Of a stretch of 64,000 nt of DNA, positions 43,970-52,503 are shown piece by piece; within the stretch, counting starts at the first letter, position 1, and the number at the start of each line of letters is the position of its first letter. The notes under the pieces are model-generated. The model was not told the origin of the DNA. It did not search any database and worked only from the letters and a program-made list of their open reading frames with translations. The stretch is from Luteitalea sp. (lineage in GTDB: Bacteria; Acidobacteriota; Vicinamibacteria; Vicinamibacterales; Vicinamibacteraceae): the NCBI GenBank assembly GCA_009377495.1, contig WHTZ01000007.1:1-64000 (forward strand), written 5' to 3'. The position numbers and the translations under genes are program-made.

Positions 43970-44803
43970 TCAGGGGTGTCTGGCGCGCTGTAGCGCATCC
44001 CCGGTCAGGTCTTCGAGCGCCTTCAGGTTCATCTTTCTATCGCCGCGATACCAGTACGTCCACTTGGATCCTCGGGTGGCCAGGGCTTGGGCTTCGCGGA
44101 TGGTGGCAAGCGCCTCCGCGGCTCGCGTGAGATGTGCGGCACTTGCCGCGCGGTCACCGCGCGTCGCGGACATGTGGGCCTCGAGGGAGGCCTCCAGCCA
44201 GCACGTCAAGCCGAAGATGATGCCGTGCTGTGCGAGCAGGTTCGCCTCGAAGAATCGCCGGGCGGCGGCGGACATGTCGGTGGCGGCTTTCCTTGCCTCG
44301 GTACCCGCATCCTCGAGTCGCTCGCGCTGTTGTCGCGTCAAGTGGAGCAACTCGGCCACCCCCTGCACCTTCGGCAAGCGCTTGGCCGAGACGCTCGAGA
44401 GCAGATCCTCTAGCGCCTCCTGGCCGGCCGAGCGGGTCAGCCCGTCCAGGAGCTGCGGCGCATTCGCCAGGTCATCGGTGACGTAGCTCGCGAAGTACGC
44501 ACGATAAGCACGTTCGGCCTCCGACGATGCTGCCACCCCGAATTGTCGCTCACACCAGTCGTGCAGGAAGCCATCCGGATCGAAGGAAGAAAAATCACGC
44601 AGCATGCGGGCTGAGGCGTCGATCCCGAGGACGAACTCGCGGACATTCGAGACGTTCAGGATCGCGTAGTGCGTGTCAGCGCGCTCAACCGCCAGCTCGT
44701 CAGCCGCGCCGTAGCGGCGGACGTCGAGCCAGGCGTGCGATGCCGTCGCCATTGGCGTCGCGGCGGCAAGGCCGAGAAAAGCACGTCTGTTCACCGTCAT
44801 CAT
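43970..44803 (-). CDS. Tat-exported GH115-like protein, shortened
   Basis: About 277 residues from MMTVNRRAFLGLAAATP, a twin-arginine-type signal. An upstream ATG would lie inside the operator and is rejected. The body (ADTHYAILNVSNVREFVLGIDA, FLHDWCERQFG, AYRAYFASYVTDD) resembles the middle and C-terminal part of GH115 alpha-glucuronidase-like proteins, and the end (WTYWYRGDRKMNLKALEDL) is also of that type. The signal peptide joins directly to this region, so the catalytic N-terminal half may have been deleted, or this is a short lineage-specific form. The family assignment is moderate. Confidence 0.5.
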   Translation of the reverse strand: MMTVNRRAFLGLAAATPMATASHAWLDVRRYGAADELAVERADTHYAILNVSNVREFVLGIDASARMLRDFSSFDPDGFLHDWCERQFGVAASSEAERAYRAYFASYVTDDLANAPQLLDGLTRSAGQEALEDLLSSVSAKRLPKVQGVAELLHLTRQQRERLEDAGTEARKAATDMSAAARRFFEANLLAQHGIIFGLTCWLEASLEAHMSATRGDRAASAAHLTRAAEALATIREAQALATRGSKWTYWYRGDRKMNLKALEDLTGDALQRARHP

Positions 44804-44863
44804 CACATTCACCAGATGAGCTTGGCACCGAACTGGACCTGGCTGTCCGTTCTTCTCGCAATG

Positions 44864-44894
44864 TGTAAATGTTTCCATTGTGGAAATGATTACA
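44864..44894. promoter_or_regulatory. LacI-type operator in front of the sugar-acid operon
   Basis: TGTAAATGTTTCC (44864-44876), a 5-base spacer and GGAAATGATTACA (44882-44894). The arms are complementary at 11 of 13 positions. It lies 60 bp upstream of the GH115-like start and 43 bp downstream of the lacI-like stop, and shares the TGTAAATG half-site with the copy at the lacI start. Confidence 0.7.
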
Positions 44895-44937
44895 GCCCTT
44901 GCGCTTATGGTCTGGCGTTCTCCAGGTGACTCGGGGG

Positions 44938-45999
44938 TTACCGATCCGTGGCTACCAGCCGGAGCCCGGCCGCTGGCGGTGCACAGGAGTTGCGTTCGAG
45001 CAGTTGACAGGGGAACGTACGAGACGGCAAGCGCAGGCTCGGCCTGGCCAGCTTCTGCATCAGCATCCGGGCCATCTCTGCGCCCAACTTGTCCTGGAAC
45101 ACGCTGACGGTCGTCAGAGATGGCTCGAGCATGGAGACCTCCTCGCGGTCGCCGAAGCCGACGAGGCTGATGTCGCGGGGGATCGCGATGCCACGACTCA
45201 CTAGCGTCTTCCAGACGCCGCCCGCGACCTCGTCGTTAGCGGCCACGATCGCCGTGGGCGGCTGATCGCGCCGAAGCAACTCCGCGGCCGCCAGCCGGCC
45301 ATATTCGATATGGCTCACCTGCCAGCTCTCTGCGACGGTCTGGCTCTCGAGGCCCGCCCTCGAGAGCGCGCGACGGTATCCGTTGAAGCGGCGCCGAAAC
45401 CACGGCAAGTCGGTGTTGCCCACGAACGCGACGCGGCGATGGCCTAGCCGAATCAGGTACTGGACGGCGTCGTCGACCCCGGCGATGTCGTCATACACGA
45501 CTGCGTCCTTCTTGATGGCCTCCTTCGGGCCAATGAATGTGTTGCCCAAGATGACGTAGCGAAGCTTGATGTGCCGAAGCGCGGCGAGGAAGTTTCCGTG
45601 GTGAACCCCTGCCAGGATGAGCCCGTCGACCGAGCCCTGCTGCGCGATAATTCTGGGTAACGGCAGGCGTGACACTGGCGTGTTGGGGCCGTAGCGGCAC
45701 GGCGCGAAGACCAGGTCGTATCCCGCCTCCGCCAGCACACGTTCGGCCGCCACTAACATCCGCACCTGCATCGAGTTGAGCGACTCTCGGTTGCCCAGGA
45801 GAAAGCAAATGGTGTCCGAGGCGTTCCGCGCCAGCCGCTTCCAGTGGATGTTGCGGCGGTAGCCGAGCGCAGCGACCGCCGTCTGCACGGCGCGGCCCGT
45901 CTCGGGATCGAAGTACCCCGAGTCGTTCAAGACCCGCGACACCGTGGCCGTGCTCACGCCCGCGCGGCGCGCCACGTCCTTGATTGTAGGTAGCCGCAT
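44938..45999 (-). CDS. LacI-family transcriptional regulator
   Basis: A 353-residue LacI/GalR repressor. The HTH and hinge are at the N-terminus (TIKDVARRAGVSTATVSRVL, then GYRRNIHWKRLARNAS). The periplasmic-binding-protein-like sensor includes GLILAGVHHGNF, RRVAFVGNTDLPWFRRRFNG, PTAIVAANDEVAGGV and DISLVGFGDREE. It is encoded just upstream of, and on the same strand as, the sugar-acid cluster. Matching palindromes at its own start (46000-46015) and before the structural genes (44864-44894) argue for autoregulation and control of the cluster. Confidence 0.92.
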   Translation of the reverse strand: MRLPTIKDVARRAGVSTATVSRVLNDSGYFDPETGRAVQTAVAALGYRRNIHWKRLARNASDTICFLLGNRESLNSMQVRMLVAAERVLAEAGYDLVFAPCRYGPNTPVSRLPLPRIIAQQGSVDGLILAGVHHGNFLAALRHIKLRYVILGNTFIGPKEAIKKDAVVYDDIAGVDDAVQYLIRLGHRRVAFVGNTDLPWFRRRFNGYRRALSRAGLESQTVAESWQVSHIEYGRLAAAELLRRDQPPTAIVAANDEVAGGVWKTLVSRGIAIPRDISLVGFGDREEVSMLEPSLTTVSVFQDKLGAEMARMLMQKLARPSLRLPSRTFPCQLLERNSCAPPAAGLRLVATDR

Positions 46000-46015
46000 G
46001 TGAAATCATTTACAC
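46000..46015. promoter_or_regulatory. LacI-type operator at the regulator's own start
   Basis: GTGAAATCATTTACAC, an imperfect 16-base palindrome immediately upstream of the lacI-like ATG. It contains the same GTAAATGA/TCATTTAC core as the operator at 44864-44894. Repressor binding would block its own start region. Confidence 0.65.
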
Positions 46016-46029
46016 GTGAACGCCCAGCG

Positions 46030-46055
46030 CTGTCAACACCGGCTGTCAACACCGG
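46030..46055. repeat. 13-bp tandem duplication
   Basis: CTGTCAACACCGG is present twice head to tail. The stop codon of the LysR gene (46046-46048) falls in the second copy, so the duplication sits at the 3' end of that gene. Confidence 0.75.
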
Positions 46056-46978
46056 CGATTCCGCTCCGACGTCCTCTTGCGATGGCGTTCACGCCCGAGC
46101 TCCTCGAAGACCGCATCCAATAACGGTGGCTGTAGACTGCCCGTGCGGCACACGCGGAAGACCTGGTTGAAGCATCGGCGGGCCCGCGGCCGCACGATCC
46201 TGAGGCCATCGGCCGGTCGCGGAACGGCGTCGAGGGGAACAATCGACGCACCGAACCCGCTCGCAACTGCGTCGATGACCTCCTCGAGCTCCGTGAAATG
46301 GCATCGTGCGATACCGCTCGGTGGCTGCTCGCCGAACTGTGTGTCGAACCAGCGTCCGAAGACGTACTCGGCCTCTTCGTAGGTGACAAACGGGATCGTC
46401 GTGTAGGTTCGCAAGTGCCGCCAGGTATCTGCCGTCCCCTTGAGCCTCCTCGGGATGATCAGGACGAGCTCCTCCTTGTACACAGGCGTGAACTGAAGCC
46501 GGTGCGACACTTTCGTGTGATACACGGCACCGCAGTCGACCTGCCCCTCCTCGACCATGCGGAAGACATCCACCGCCGTTCGAAAGAGCAGCTCGAGCTG
46601 GCAGTTGACATCTCGTGCGCGATCACGCAGGCGCGGGTACAGCACGTAGCGACCAAACCCGCTAACGGCCGAGAGCCGGATTGGCGCGTGAGGCTCGGCC
46701 GCCGTTCCTCGTCCTAGAGCCTGCTGGCGGAACTGGTGGAACGCGGCCGCGTACTGCTCACCCAGCTCGCGCAACCGGCGACCGTGCGCCGTGAGAATCA
46801 GGACGCGACCGCTCCGCTCGAAGAGGCGTACGCCCAATGCGTCCTCGAGGCGTCGAAGGTCGTAGCTGATGGCCGGCTGCGTCTTGTGAATGCGAAGCGC
46901 GGCGCGTGCCAGGGTGCCTTCCTGACAGACGGCAAGGAAGGCGTCTAGGTGTCGGGTGTCGACAAGAGAGGAAATCAT
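46046..46978 (-). CDS. LysR-family transcriptional regulator
   Basis: A 310-residue LysR protein. The winged HTH occupies residues 6-65 (HLDAFLAVCQEGTLARAALR, TQPAISYDLRRLEDALGVRLFER). The effector domain follows (QLELLFRTAVDVFRMVEEGQ, VDCGAVYHT, LVLIIPRRL, VIDAVASGFGASIVPL). It is divergent from a secreted-protein gene with a short AT-rich spacer between them, the usual LysR layout, so it likely controls that gene and itself. Confidence 0.9.
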   Translation of the reverse strand: MISSLVDTRHLDAFLAVCQEGTLARAALRIHKTQPAISYDLRRLEDALGVRLFERSGRVLILTAHGRRLRELGEQYAAAFHQFRQQALGRGTAAEPHAPIRLSAVSGFGRYVLYPRLRDRARDVNCQLELLFRTAVDVFRMVEEGQVDCGAVYHTKVSHRLQFTPVYKEELVLIIPRRLKGTADTWRHLRTYTTIPFVTYEEAEYVFGRWFDTQFGEQPPSGIARCHFTELEEVIDAVASGFGASIVPLDAVPRPADGLRIVRPRARRCFNQVFRVCRTGSLQPPLLDAVFEELGRERHRKRTSERNRRC

Positions 46979-47049
46979 AGAGGATATCTATTGAATAGTT
47001 ACAGAAATTCGAATTGATTTTATATCATGCCGGCGTCTACCCTCAGGTC

Positions 47050-47838
47050 ATGCGTCGTTCCGTGACCACTTCAGTTTTGGCCGCCCTCATCTTCGGCATC
47101 GCCGGATGGCCGGACGAAGGAGCCCTCCACTCACAGTCGGCACCGGAAGCAACCGCGCGCGCGGCGTTCCTGTTTTCCTATCGACCCAAGCCCGGCAAGC
47201 AAGCGCTCTTCGATGAAGGCTACCGCCGTCATCTGACGTGGCATGCGCGGATGAAGGATCCGCTTGTCTGGTATGCGTGGTACGTGACAACCGGCGATCG
47301 CCTCGGCTTGTTCATCGACGGCAGCTTCGGTGCAAGCTTCGACGCGTTCGACAAGCGCGTCGACCCCGAGGCCGACGCAGCCGACTTTGCGCAGACGGCC
47401 GGCGACTTTGCGGACGACGTGTCCCGCAGCGTCTACCGTCTTCGGCCAGACTTGAGCACCAGCCAGGCGTTAGAGGATCGTGCTCCCACATCCACAATCG
47501 AGGTCACGTATTTTCTGCTCGAGCCAGGTCACGAGCGGCAGTTCGAAGCTGCGCTCGCCGGCCTTCGCGCGGCGGACGCGAGCCCAAGCGCAGGTCCGCA
47601 CTACACGTGGTACCAGCTCGTTGTCGGCGACGAGCAGCCGTCGTACATGCTGATGATCCATCGGCAGGGCTGGAGCGACTATGGCCATGTGGGAACCGAA
47701 ATCAGCCACATTCCAGGAATCGTGTCGGGCGAACAGGGCGCCCGCGAGCTCGAGAACACGCTCGAACAAAGCGTGAGGCGCATGTGGAGTGAAACGTGGA
47801 ATTATCGTGACGACCTCAGTCTCGTGCCTGAGGGTTAA
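47050..47838 (+). CDS. Secreted protein with two alpha/beta (ferredoxin-like) repeats, unknown function
   Basis: 262 residues from ATG 47050 (MRRSVTTSVLAALIFGIAGW), which places an export signal at the N-terminus. Two similar halves follow: AAFLFSYRPKPGKQALFDEG with YAWYVTTGDRLGLFIDGSFG, and VTYFLLEPGHERQFEAALAG with YTWYQLVVGDEQPSYMLMIH. Each looks like a beta-alpha-beta unit of a dimeric alpha-beta barrel or NIPSNAP-like fold. No catalytic residues were recognised. It lies divergent from a LysR gene that probably regulates it. Confidence 0.7.
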   Translation: MRRSVTTSVLAALIFGIAGWPDEGALHSQSAPEATARAAFLFSYRPKPGKQALFDEGYRRHLTWHARMKDPLVWYAWYVTTGDRLGLFIDGSFGASFDAFDKRVDPEADAADFAQTAGDFADDVSRSVYRLRPDLSTSQALEDRAPTSTIEVTYFLLEPGHERQFEAALAGLRAADASPSAGPHYTWYQLVVGDEQPSYMLMIHRQGWSDYGHVGTEISHIPGIVSGEQGARELENTLEQSVRRMWSETWNYRDDLSLVPEG

Positions 47839-47849
47839 CGAGGAGGTAC

Positions 47850-48071
47850 CTAGCGCCGGCGGCGTTCAACTCGGCAAATAGATCGCTGAAGTCCTGGTTG
47901 AGGGACATCGGGATGACGCCAGGCCTGATACTCCAACACCATATCCCACACCATGCTCAATTTCTCCCGAGGGGGGACATTTTGCCAGTACGCTTGCCCG
48001 ACCGGATCCGTACGATCGTGGAGCCGGCGCACGACAACCTGGGCGTTCTCACGAACGCGAGTTGATTTCAC
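47850..48071 (-). CDS. Small conserved-looking protein, possibly nucleotidyltransferase-toxin associated
   Basis: About 73 residues from a GTG (MKSTRVRENAQVVVRRLHDR). The body YWQNVPPREKLSMVWDMVLE, then LQRSICRVERRRR, resembles small proteins found next to AbiEii-type nucleotidyltransferase genes, which share a YW...P.ekL...W pattern and a basic end. No such toxin gene is adjacent, so it may be a solitary remnant. The assignment rests on pattern memory only. Confidence 0.4.
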   Translation of the reverse strand: MKSTRVRENAQVVVRRLHDRTDPVGQAYWQNVPPREKLSMVWDMVLEYQAWRHPDVPQPGLQRSICRVERRRR

Positions 48072-48143
48072 ATGCGTATTGTACAGTGCGGCGCCTCGCG
48101 GTACGTGATTCTCGGAGGCGCGCAAGACGTCGGGCTCACCTCC

Positions 48144-48172
48144 TGCACACTCGACTGTCCTCAACTATACTC
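48144..48172 (+). repeat. Second copy of the padR promoter-region sequence
   Basis: This 29-base stretch matches the sequence upstream of padR (49372-49400) at 24 of 29 positions, including TGCACACTC at the start and AACTATACTC at the end. It is followed by a short open start (ATGACGGTGGC) that soon stops, as if it were a decapitated padR-type gene. It may also be a binding site for the PadR product. Confidence 0.6.
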
Positions 48173-48207
48173 AGAGGCGCCGTAGATGACGGTGGCTCGA
48201 GACGACG

Positions 48208-49365
48208 TCACCTTTCGCGTGTAAGCACGTCGAGGGCACGCTCGATGTCGATCGACGTGTTGTAGAGATGCGGCGAGAGCCGGAGTGATCCCGCGCGAAA
48301 CGCGAAGTGAATACCCTGCCTGCTCAACGCGGCGTAGACCTGCTGGTTACGACCAGCGTCTCTATGCGAGAAGAAGATGAGCGTGGAACGTCGTGGACCA
48401 GGCTCGGTTGGGCTCGTGATCATGAAGTGGTCTTTGTCGAGACCCTCGATGAATCGGGTGACCAAGGCCTGGTCGTGCACACGGATGCGTTCGAGACCGA
48501 GATCAACGATGTGTTGGACGGCCGCAGTGAACGGCACGAAGTTGAGGAAGTTGGCCGTTCCAAACACGTCGTAGGCACGTGCGCCCAGCCCCTCCCGCAG
48601 CTCCACTTCGACCAGCTCCTTCCCGAGATCTTCGGCTGTCTGCATCGATAGCCAATAGGCTTTGATCGGGTGCAGCCGATCACGAAATTCTGGCCTCAGC
48701 CAAGCAAAGCCCGTGCCGTACGGGCCGCAAAGCCACTTGTGGCCGACACAGGTGAAAGCGTCCACCGGTGCTTCGGTCAGGTTGAAAGAACGAGCGCCGA
48801 GTGCTTGTGAGCCGTTGATGACGAACGACACCCCATGCTCGCGGCAGATCGTGCCGAGGGCGTCCAGATCGACGGCAAATCCCGAAAATGAATGGACCCA
48901 TGTCGTGCAGAACACGCGTGTGCGCGACGTGATGGCAGCAGCGAGCTCGTCGGGCTCGACCACGCGTCCACGGGGGCGAATGCGGACCACCTTTACCCCA
49001 TGACGACGCTCCATGAGGAGCCACGGCAAGATGTCCGAGGGAAAGTCACCCTCCATGACCAGCACTTCGTCGCCCTCCTGCCAAGGAAATGCGGACGCGA
49101 CGAGATGGAGGCCGTAGGACGCACTGTTTCCCAAGATCACTTCGTCAGACGGCACGTCGAGAAGCCGACCGAGCACAGCGCGCAGCCGTGCCGGCACGCC
49201 ACTGAAACGTTCCGTGGTGAGCTCGAACGGGGCCACCTTCCAGGAGATGGCGTCCCGCGCCGCGTCAGCGGCGACGAGCGGCAACGCGCCTTGGTGTGCC
49301 GTGTTGAGCCAGGTGCGACCGTCGAAATCGCCAAAACCTGGTAACGCCTGAGAAATGTCCGTCAT
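48208..49365 (-). CDS. Class V aminotransferase / cysteine-desulfurase-like PLP enzyme
   Basis: A 385-residue fold-type I PLP enzyme. The Schiff-base lysine is K210 in CVGHKWLCGPYGTG. SASYGLHLVASA supplies the phosphate-binding region, and YDVFGTANFLNF and SLRLSPHLYNT are C-terminal family marks. The Asp that normally pairs with the PLP pyridine nitrogen (usual motif VDGAQ) is replaced by N184 in VINGSQALG, from a single GAC-to-AAC change. That would weaken normal aminotransfer or desulfuration and hints at altered chemistry or loss of activity. It is divergent from padR. The substrate is unknown. Confidence 0.82.
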   Translation of the reverse strand: MTDISQALPGFGDFDGRTWLNTAHQGALPLVAADAARDAISWKVAPFELTTERFSGVPARLRAVLGRLLDVPSDEVILGNSASYGLHLVASAFPWQEGDEVLVMEGDFPSDILPWLLMERRHGVKVVRIRPRGRVVEPDELAAAITSRTRVFCTTWVHSFSGFAVDLDALGTICREHGVSFVINGSQALGARSFNLTEAPVDAFTCVGHKWLCGPYGTGFAWLRPEFRDRLHPIKAYWLSMQTAEDLGKELVEVELREGLGARAYDVFGTANFLNFVPFTAAVQHIVDLGLERIRVHDQALVTRFIEGLDKDHFMITSPTEPGPRRSTLIFFSHRDAGRNQQVYAALSRQGIHFAFRAGSLRLSPHLYNTSIDIERALDVLTRER

Positions 49366-49371
49366 GCCTCT

Positions 49372-49400
49372 TGCACACTCTACCGTTCGAAACTATACTC
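49372..49400 (+). promoter_or_regulatory. Putative padR promoter/operator
   Basis: Sequence in the 53-bp space between the class V aminotransferase gene and padR, with TGCACACTC at one end and AACTATACTC at the other. A near copy lies at 48144-48172. ACTATACTCGTATCC contains a TATACTCGTATA-like dyad of the sort bound by PadR dimers (inference), so both divergent genes could be controlled from here. Confidence 0.5.
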
Positions 49401-49418
49401 GTATCCGTTAGATTAGAG

Positions 49419-49787
49419 ATGACGATGGCCCAAGAACTGACCGATCCCGATGCCTTCTTGCCGCTACCCACAGCGGTGTTTCACATCCTCGTCGCGCTGG
49501 CCGACCGCGACCGCCACGGCTATTCCATCATGCAGGACGTCGCCGCGCGAACCGACGGCCAGGTCCGTTTGAGCGCGGGCACTCTGTACAGCTCGATCCG
49601 GCGCATGCTGGAACAGGGCCTGATCGAAGAGCTACGGGAAAGCCCGGACCCTCGGAGCCGGGATGAGCGGCGCCGCTATTATCGCCTGACGCGATTGGGC
49701 CGCCAGGTGGCACTGGCTGAAGCCAGGCGGCTGAGCAGCATGCTGAGCCAGGCGCGGGCGACCGGCTTGATTCCGAGAAAGCTGTAG
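49419..49787 (+). CDS. PadR-family transcriptional regulator
   Basis: A 122-residue regulator: PadR winged helix (VFHILVALADRDRHGYSIMQDV, RLSAGTLYSSIRRMLEQGLI) with the winged loop DERRRYYRLTRLGRQVALAEA and a short dimerisation helix. The ATG of MTMAQELTD is preferred over an upstream in-frame ATG that lies in the promoter. The stop is 3 bp before the first ADOP gene. A PadR regulator immediately before ADOP permeases is a characteristic Acidobacteriota arrangement, and it probably represses this operon. Confidence 0.92.
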   Translation: MTMAQELTDPDAFLPLPTAVFHILVALADRDRHGYSIMQDVAARTDGQVRLSAGTLYSSIRRMLEQGLIEELRESPDPRSRDERRRYYRLTRLGRQVALAEARRLSSMLSQARATGLIPRKL

Positions 49788-49790
49788 GCC

Positions 49791-52487
49791 GTGCTACCCA
49801 TCGGTTTCTACCGGACGCTGCTGTGGTGTTACCCGGCGTCGTTTCGCCGGGAGTACGGCACCGAAATGGTGTCCGCGTTTGCCGAGCAGGTGCGGGACGC
49901 ACGGGAGCGCGGCGGCTGGTGGAACGAGGCGTCGATCTCGCTTCACACCCTGCTCGATCTCTTGCTGACCGTCCCCCAGGAGCATTCACACGTCATGCGA
50001 CAAGATTTGCGTTACGCGATCCGCACGCTGGCTTCGAATCCGGGCTTTACGGCGGTAGCCATCCTCTCGCTGGCGCTTGGCATCGGCGCCAATACGGCTA
50101 TCTTCAGCCTGTTGAACAGCGTTCGGATGAGCGCGTTGCCGGTTAGCAACCCGCATGAGCTCGTCCTGTTGACGAATCCTGGAGGGTGCTGCGTTACGGT
50201 CGGCCGATCGAGCGGCGAGCGCAGCATGCTCACCTATTCCGAGTTCCAGCAACTGCGGGATCAGTCGACCTCGTTCTCGAGTCTGATGGCGTCTCAAGCG
50301 GGTCTCGAGAGCGTGCAGGCGCGCGTCGACGGCGGCGAGCCCGAAGAGATCCAGACCCGCATGGTCTCGGCGGAGTACTTTACGACGTTGGGTGTGCGAC
50401 CACTGTTAGGACGGGCCTTCCGGGACGAAGATCGCGTGGAGAGAGCCGCTCCTTACGCGGTGATCAACTACGACTACTGGCAACGTCGCTTCGGTGGGCG
50501 TGCCGATATCCTTGGCGTCAGGATGGCGATTCGCGGCGGCGTGTTCTCGATCATCGGCGTGGCGCCCGCCTCGTTCTTCGGTGAAACGGTCGGGCAACGG
50601 CCGGATGCCTGGCTGCCGGTGAGCATGCAGGCAACCGTGCTACCCGGCAACGACTGGCTGCGCGACACGCCAGGTGCCCTCCACAAAGCGATGTGGCTAC
50701 GTGCGTTCGGCCGCCTGAAGCCGGGGGTGACGATCGAACAAGCCCAAGCCGACGCCAACGTAATCTTTCAACGGGAATTGGCCGCCCACTATGGCACCAC
50801 AACCCTGACGCCGGAGGATCGAAAGACCTTCCTCGATCAGCGGCTCAAGCTGCGGCCGGCTGCCACCGGCGCCTCGCAGATTCGTGGGGAGTTTTCCGAT
50901 GCTCTGCTGATGCTGTTGGCCGCCGCCGGGATCGTGTTGCTGATTGCATGCGCCAACCTGGGCAATCTGCTGTTGGCGCGGGCCACCGCGAGGAACCGGG
51001 AGATTTCCGTGCGCCTGGCATTAGGGGCGAGCCGCGGTCGACTCATGCGGCAGTTGCTCACCGAGAGCATGGTTCTCGCCTTGCTGGGAGGCATAGCAGG
51101 GCTGTGCGCCGCCTTGCTGCTGCGTGCGGGACTGCTGCGACTGGTACCTGACTCGATCCAGCTCCCGGCCACGCCGGACGCCCGCGTCCTCGGCTTCATC
51201 TGCGCTTTGACCCTGCTCGCAGGACTCGTTCTTGGACTTCTTCCGGCGTTGCGCACCACGAAGACCAACGCCGCAGCCGGCTTGAAAGAACAAGGCCGAG
51301 GCCTGGCCGGGTCAGCGGCCTGGCAGCGCGTCGGGAAGGTCGTGGTCGTGGGGCAACTGGCGCTGTCGTTGCCATTACTCGTGGGTGCCGGTCTGCTCCT
51401 GCAAACGCTCGCCAATCTCCGGCAGGTCGATCTGGGCTATGAGAAAGAGCGCTTGTTGACGGTGCAGATGAACGCAGGGAATGCGGGGTACGACGAGCAG
51501 AGCTGGGGACCGGTGTTTCCGTTACTCCTCGACCGGATTCGGGCGGTGCCGGGTGTGCGTGCGGTGACCTATTCGGCGCTCGGCCTCTTCACCGGTGCGG
51601 ACATATCAGACAAGGTCGTCGTCGAAGGACATACGCCGCAAGGCGACAACGATGAGGGTTCGCCGTTGGACAACATCGGCCCCGGCTATTTCGCGGCACT
51701 TGGCATCCCGGTGACGTTGGGCCGAGAGATTACCGAGCAGGATCAACACTCGAGCCACAAAGTCTGCGTGATCAACGAGGCGTTCGCGAAGCGATTCTTC
51801 GAGGGCCGCAACCCTCTTGGGATGCACGTCACGCGGGTCTTTGGCGATCAACGCAACACGTGTCAGATCGTGGGCGTGGCGAAAGACTCTCGCAGGCGCG
51901 GCATACGCGGCGACATCGAGCACCGGTTCTATCTGCCGGCGACGACGCCGATCGGCGTGAGCTTCGCAATCAGGACCGCGGCCGAGCCATCCAATGTGAT
52001 CGCGGGCGTGCGGCGGGCCATCCGGCAGATCGATTCGAATCTGCCCATCACGGCGCGTCCGCTCACCGAGGTCGTGGACGACCAGATGGTGCAGGACCGA
52101 CTGTTGGCACAGCTTTCAATCGCGTTCGGCGTCGTGGGCCTCCTGCTTGCCGCGATCGGCCTATACGGCGTGCTCTCGTACGGCGTGGCGCGGCGCACCA
52201 ATGAGATCGGTATCCGGAAGGCGCTCGGCGCGCAGCATGGTGCCCTGATCGCGATGATTCTGCGCGAAACGGGCGGGCTGCTGGCCGTAGGGCTGGTCGC
52301 GGGGATCGCGCTGTCGGCGGCAGCCATACGACTGATCACGAGCCGGCTGTATGGCCTGGAGCCGACCGATCCGGTGACATTCGCAGCCGCGATCGTGGTG
52401 CTCTCGGGTGTGGCGCTTGTCGCGACGTGGCTTCCGGCGCATCGGGCGTCGCGCGTCGATCCGTTGGTCGCGCTGCGACACGAGTAA
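49791..52487 (+). CDS. ADOP-family permease, tandem copy 1
   Basis: An 898-residue FtsX/MacB-like orphan permease. GTG 49791 follows the padR stop by 3 bp. The prefix domain (YRTLLWCYPASFRREYGTEM) is followed by the ADOP core: RQDLRYAIRTLASNPGFTAV, first TM AILSLALGIGANTAIFSLLN, middle FtsX block LLAAAGIVLLIACANLGNLL, and last block LLLAAIGLYGVLSYGVARR, ending RASRVDPLVALRHE. No ATPase is encoded nearby. It is closely similar to the next two genes. Confidence 0.93.
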   Translation: MLPIGFYRTLLWCYPASFRREYGTEMVSAFAEQVRDARERGGWWNEASISLHTLLDLLLTVPQEHSHVMRQDLRYAIRTLASNPGFTAVAILSLALGIGANTAIFSLLNSVRMSALPVSNPHELVLLTNPGGCCVTVGRSSGERSMLTYSEFQQLRDQSTSFSSLMASQAGLESVQARVDGGEPEEIQTRMVSAEYFTTLGVRPLLGRAFRDEDRVERAAPYAVINYDYWQRRFGGRADILGVRMAIRGGVFSIIGVAPASFFGETVGQRPDAWLPVSMQATVLPGNDWLRDTPGALHKAMWLRAFGRLKPGVTIEQAQADANVIFQRELAAHYGTTTLTPEDRKTFLDQRLKLRPAATGASQIRGEFSDALLMLLAAAGIVLLIACANLGNLLLARATARNREISVRLALGASRGRLMRQLLTESMVLALLGGIAGLCAALLLRAGLLRLVPDSIQLPATPDARVLGFICALTLLAGLVLGLLPALRTTKTNAAAGLKEQGRGLAGSAAWQRVGKVVVVGQLALSLPLLVGAGLLLQTLANLRQVDLGYEKERLLTVQMNAGNAGYDEQSWGPVFPLLLDRIRAVPGVRAVTYSALGLFTGADISDKVVVEGHTPQGDNDEGSPLDNIGPGYFAALGIPVTLGREITEQDQHSSHKVCVINEAFAKRFFEGRNPLGMHVTRVFGDQRNTCQIVGVAKDSRRRGIRGDIEHRFYLPATTPIGVSFAIRTAAEPSNVIAGVRRAIRQIDSNLPITARPLTEVVDDQMVQDRLLAQLSIAFGVVGLLLAAIGLYGVLSYGVARRTNEIGIRKALGAQHGALIAMILRETGGLLAVGLVAGIALSAAAIRLITSRLYGLEPTDPVTFAAAIVVLSGVALVATWLPAHRASRVDPLVALRHE

Positions 52488-52503
52488 CACCCAAACGCTA
52501 CCC

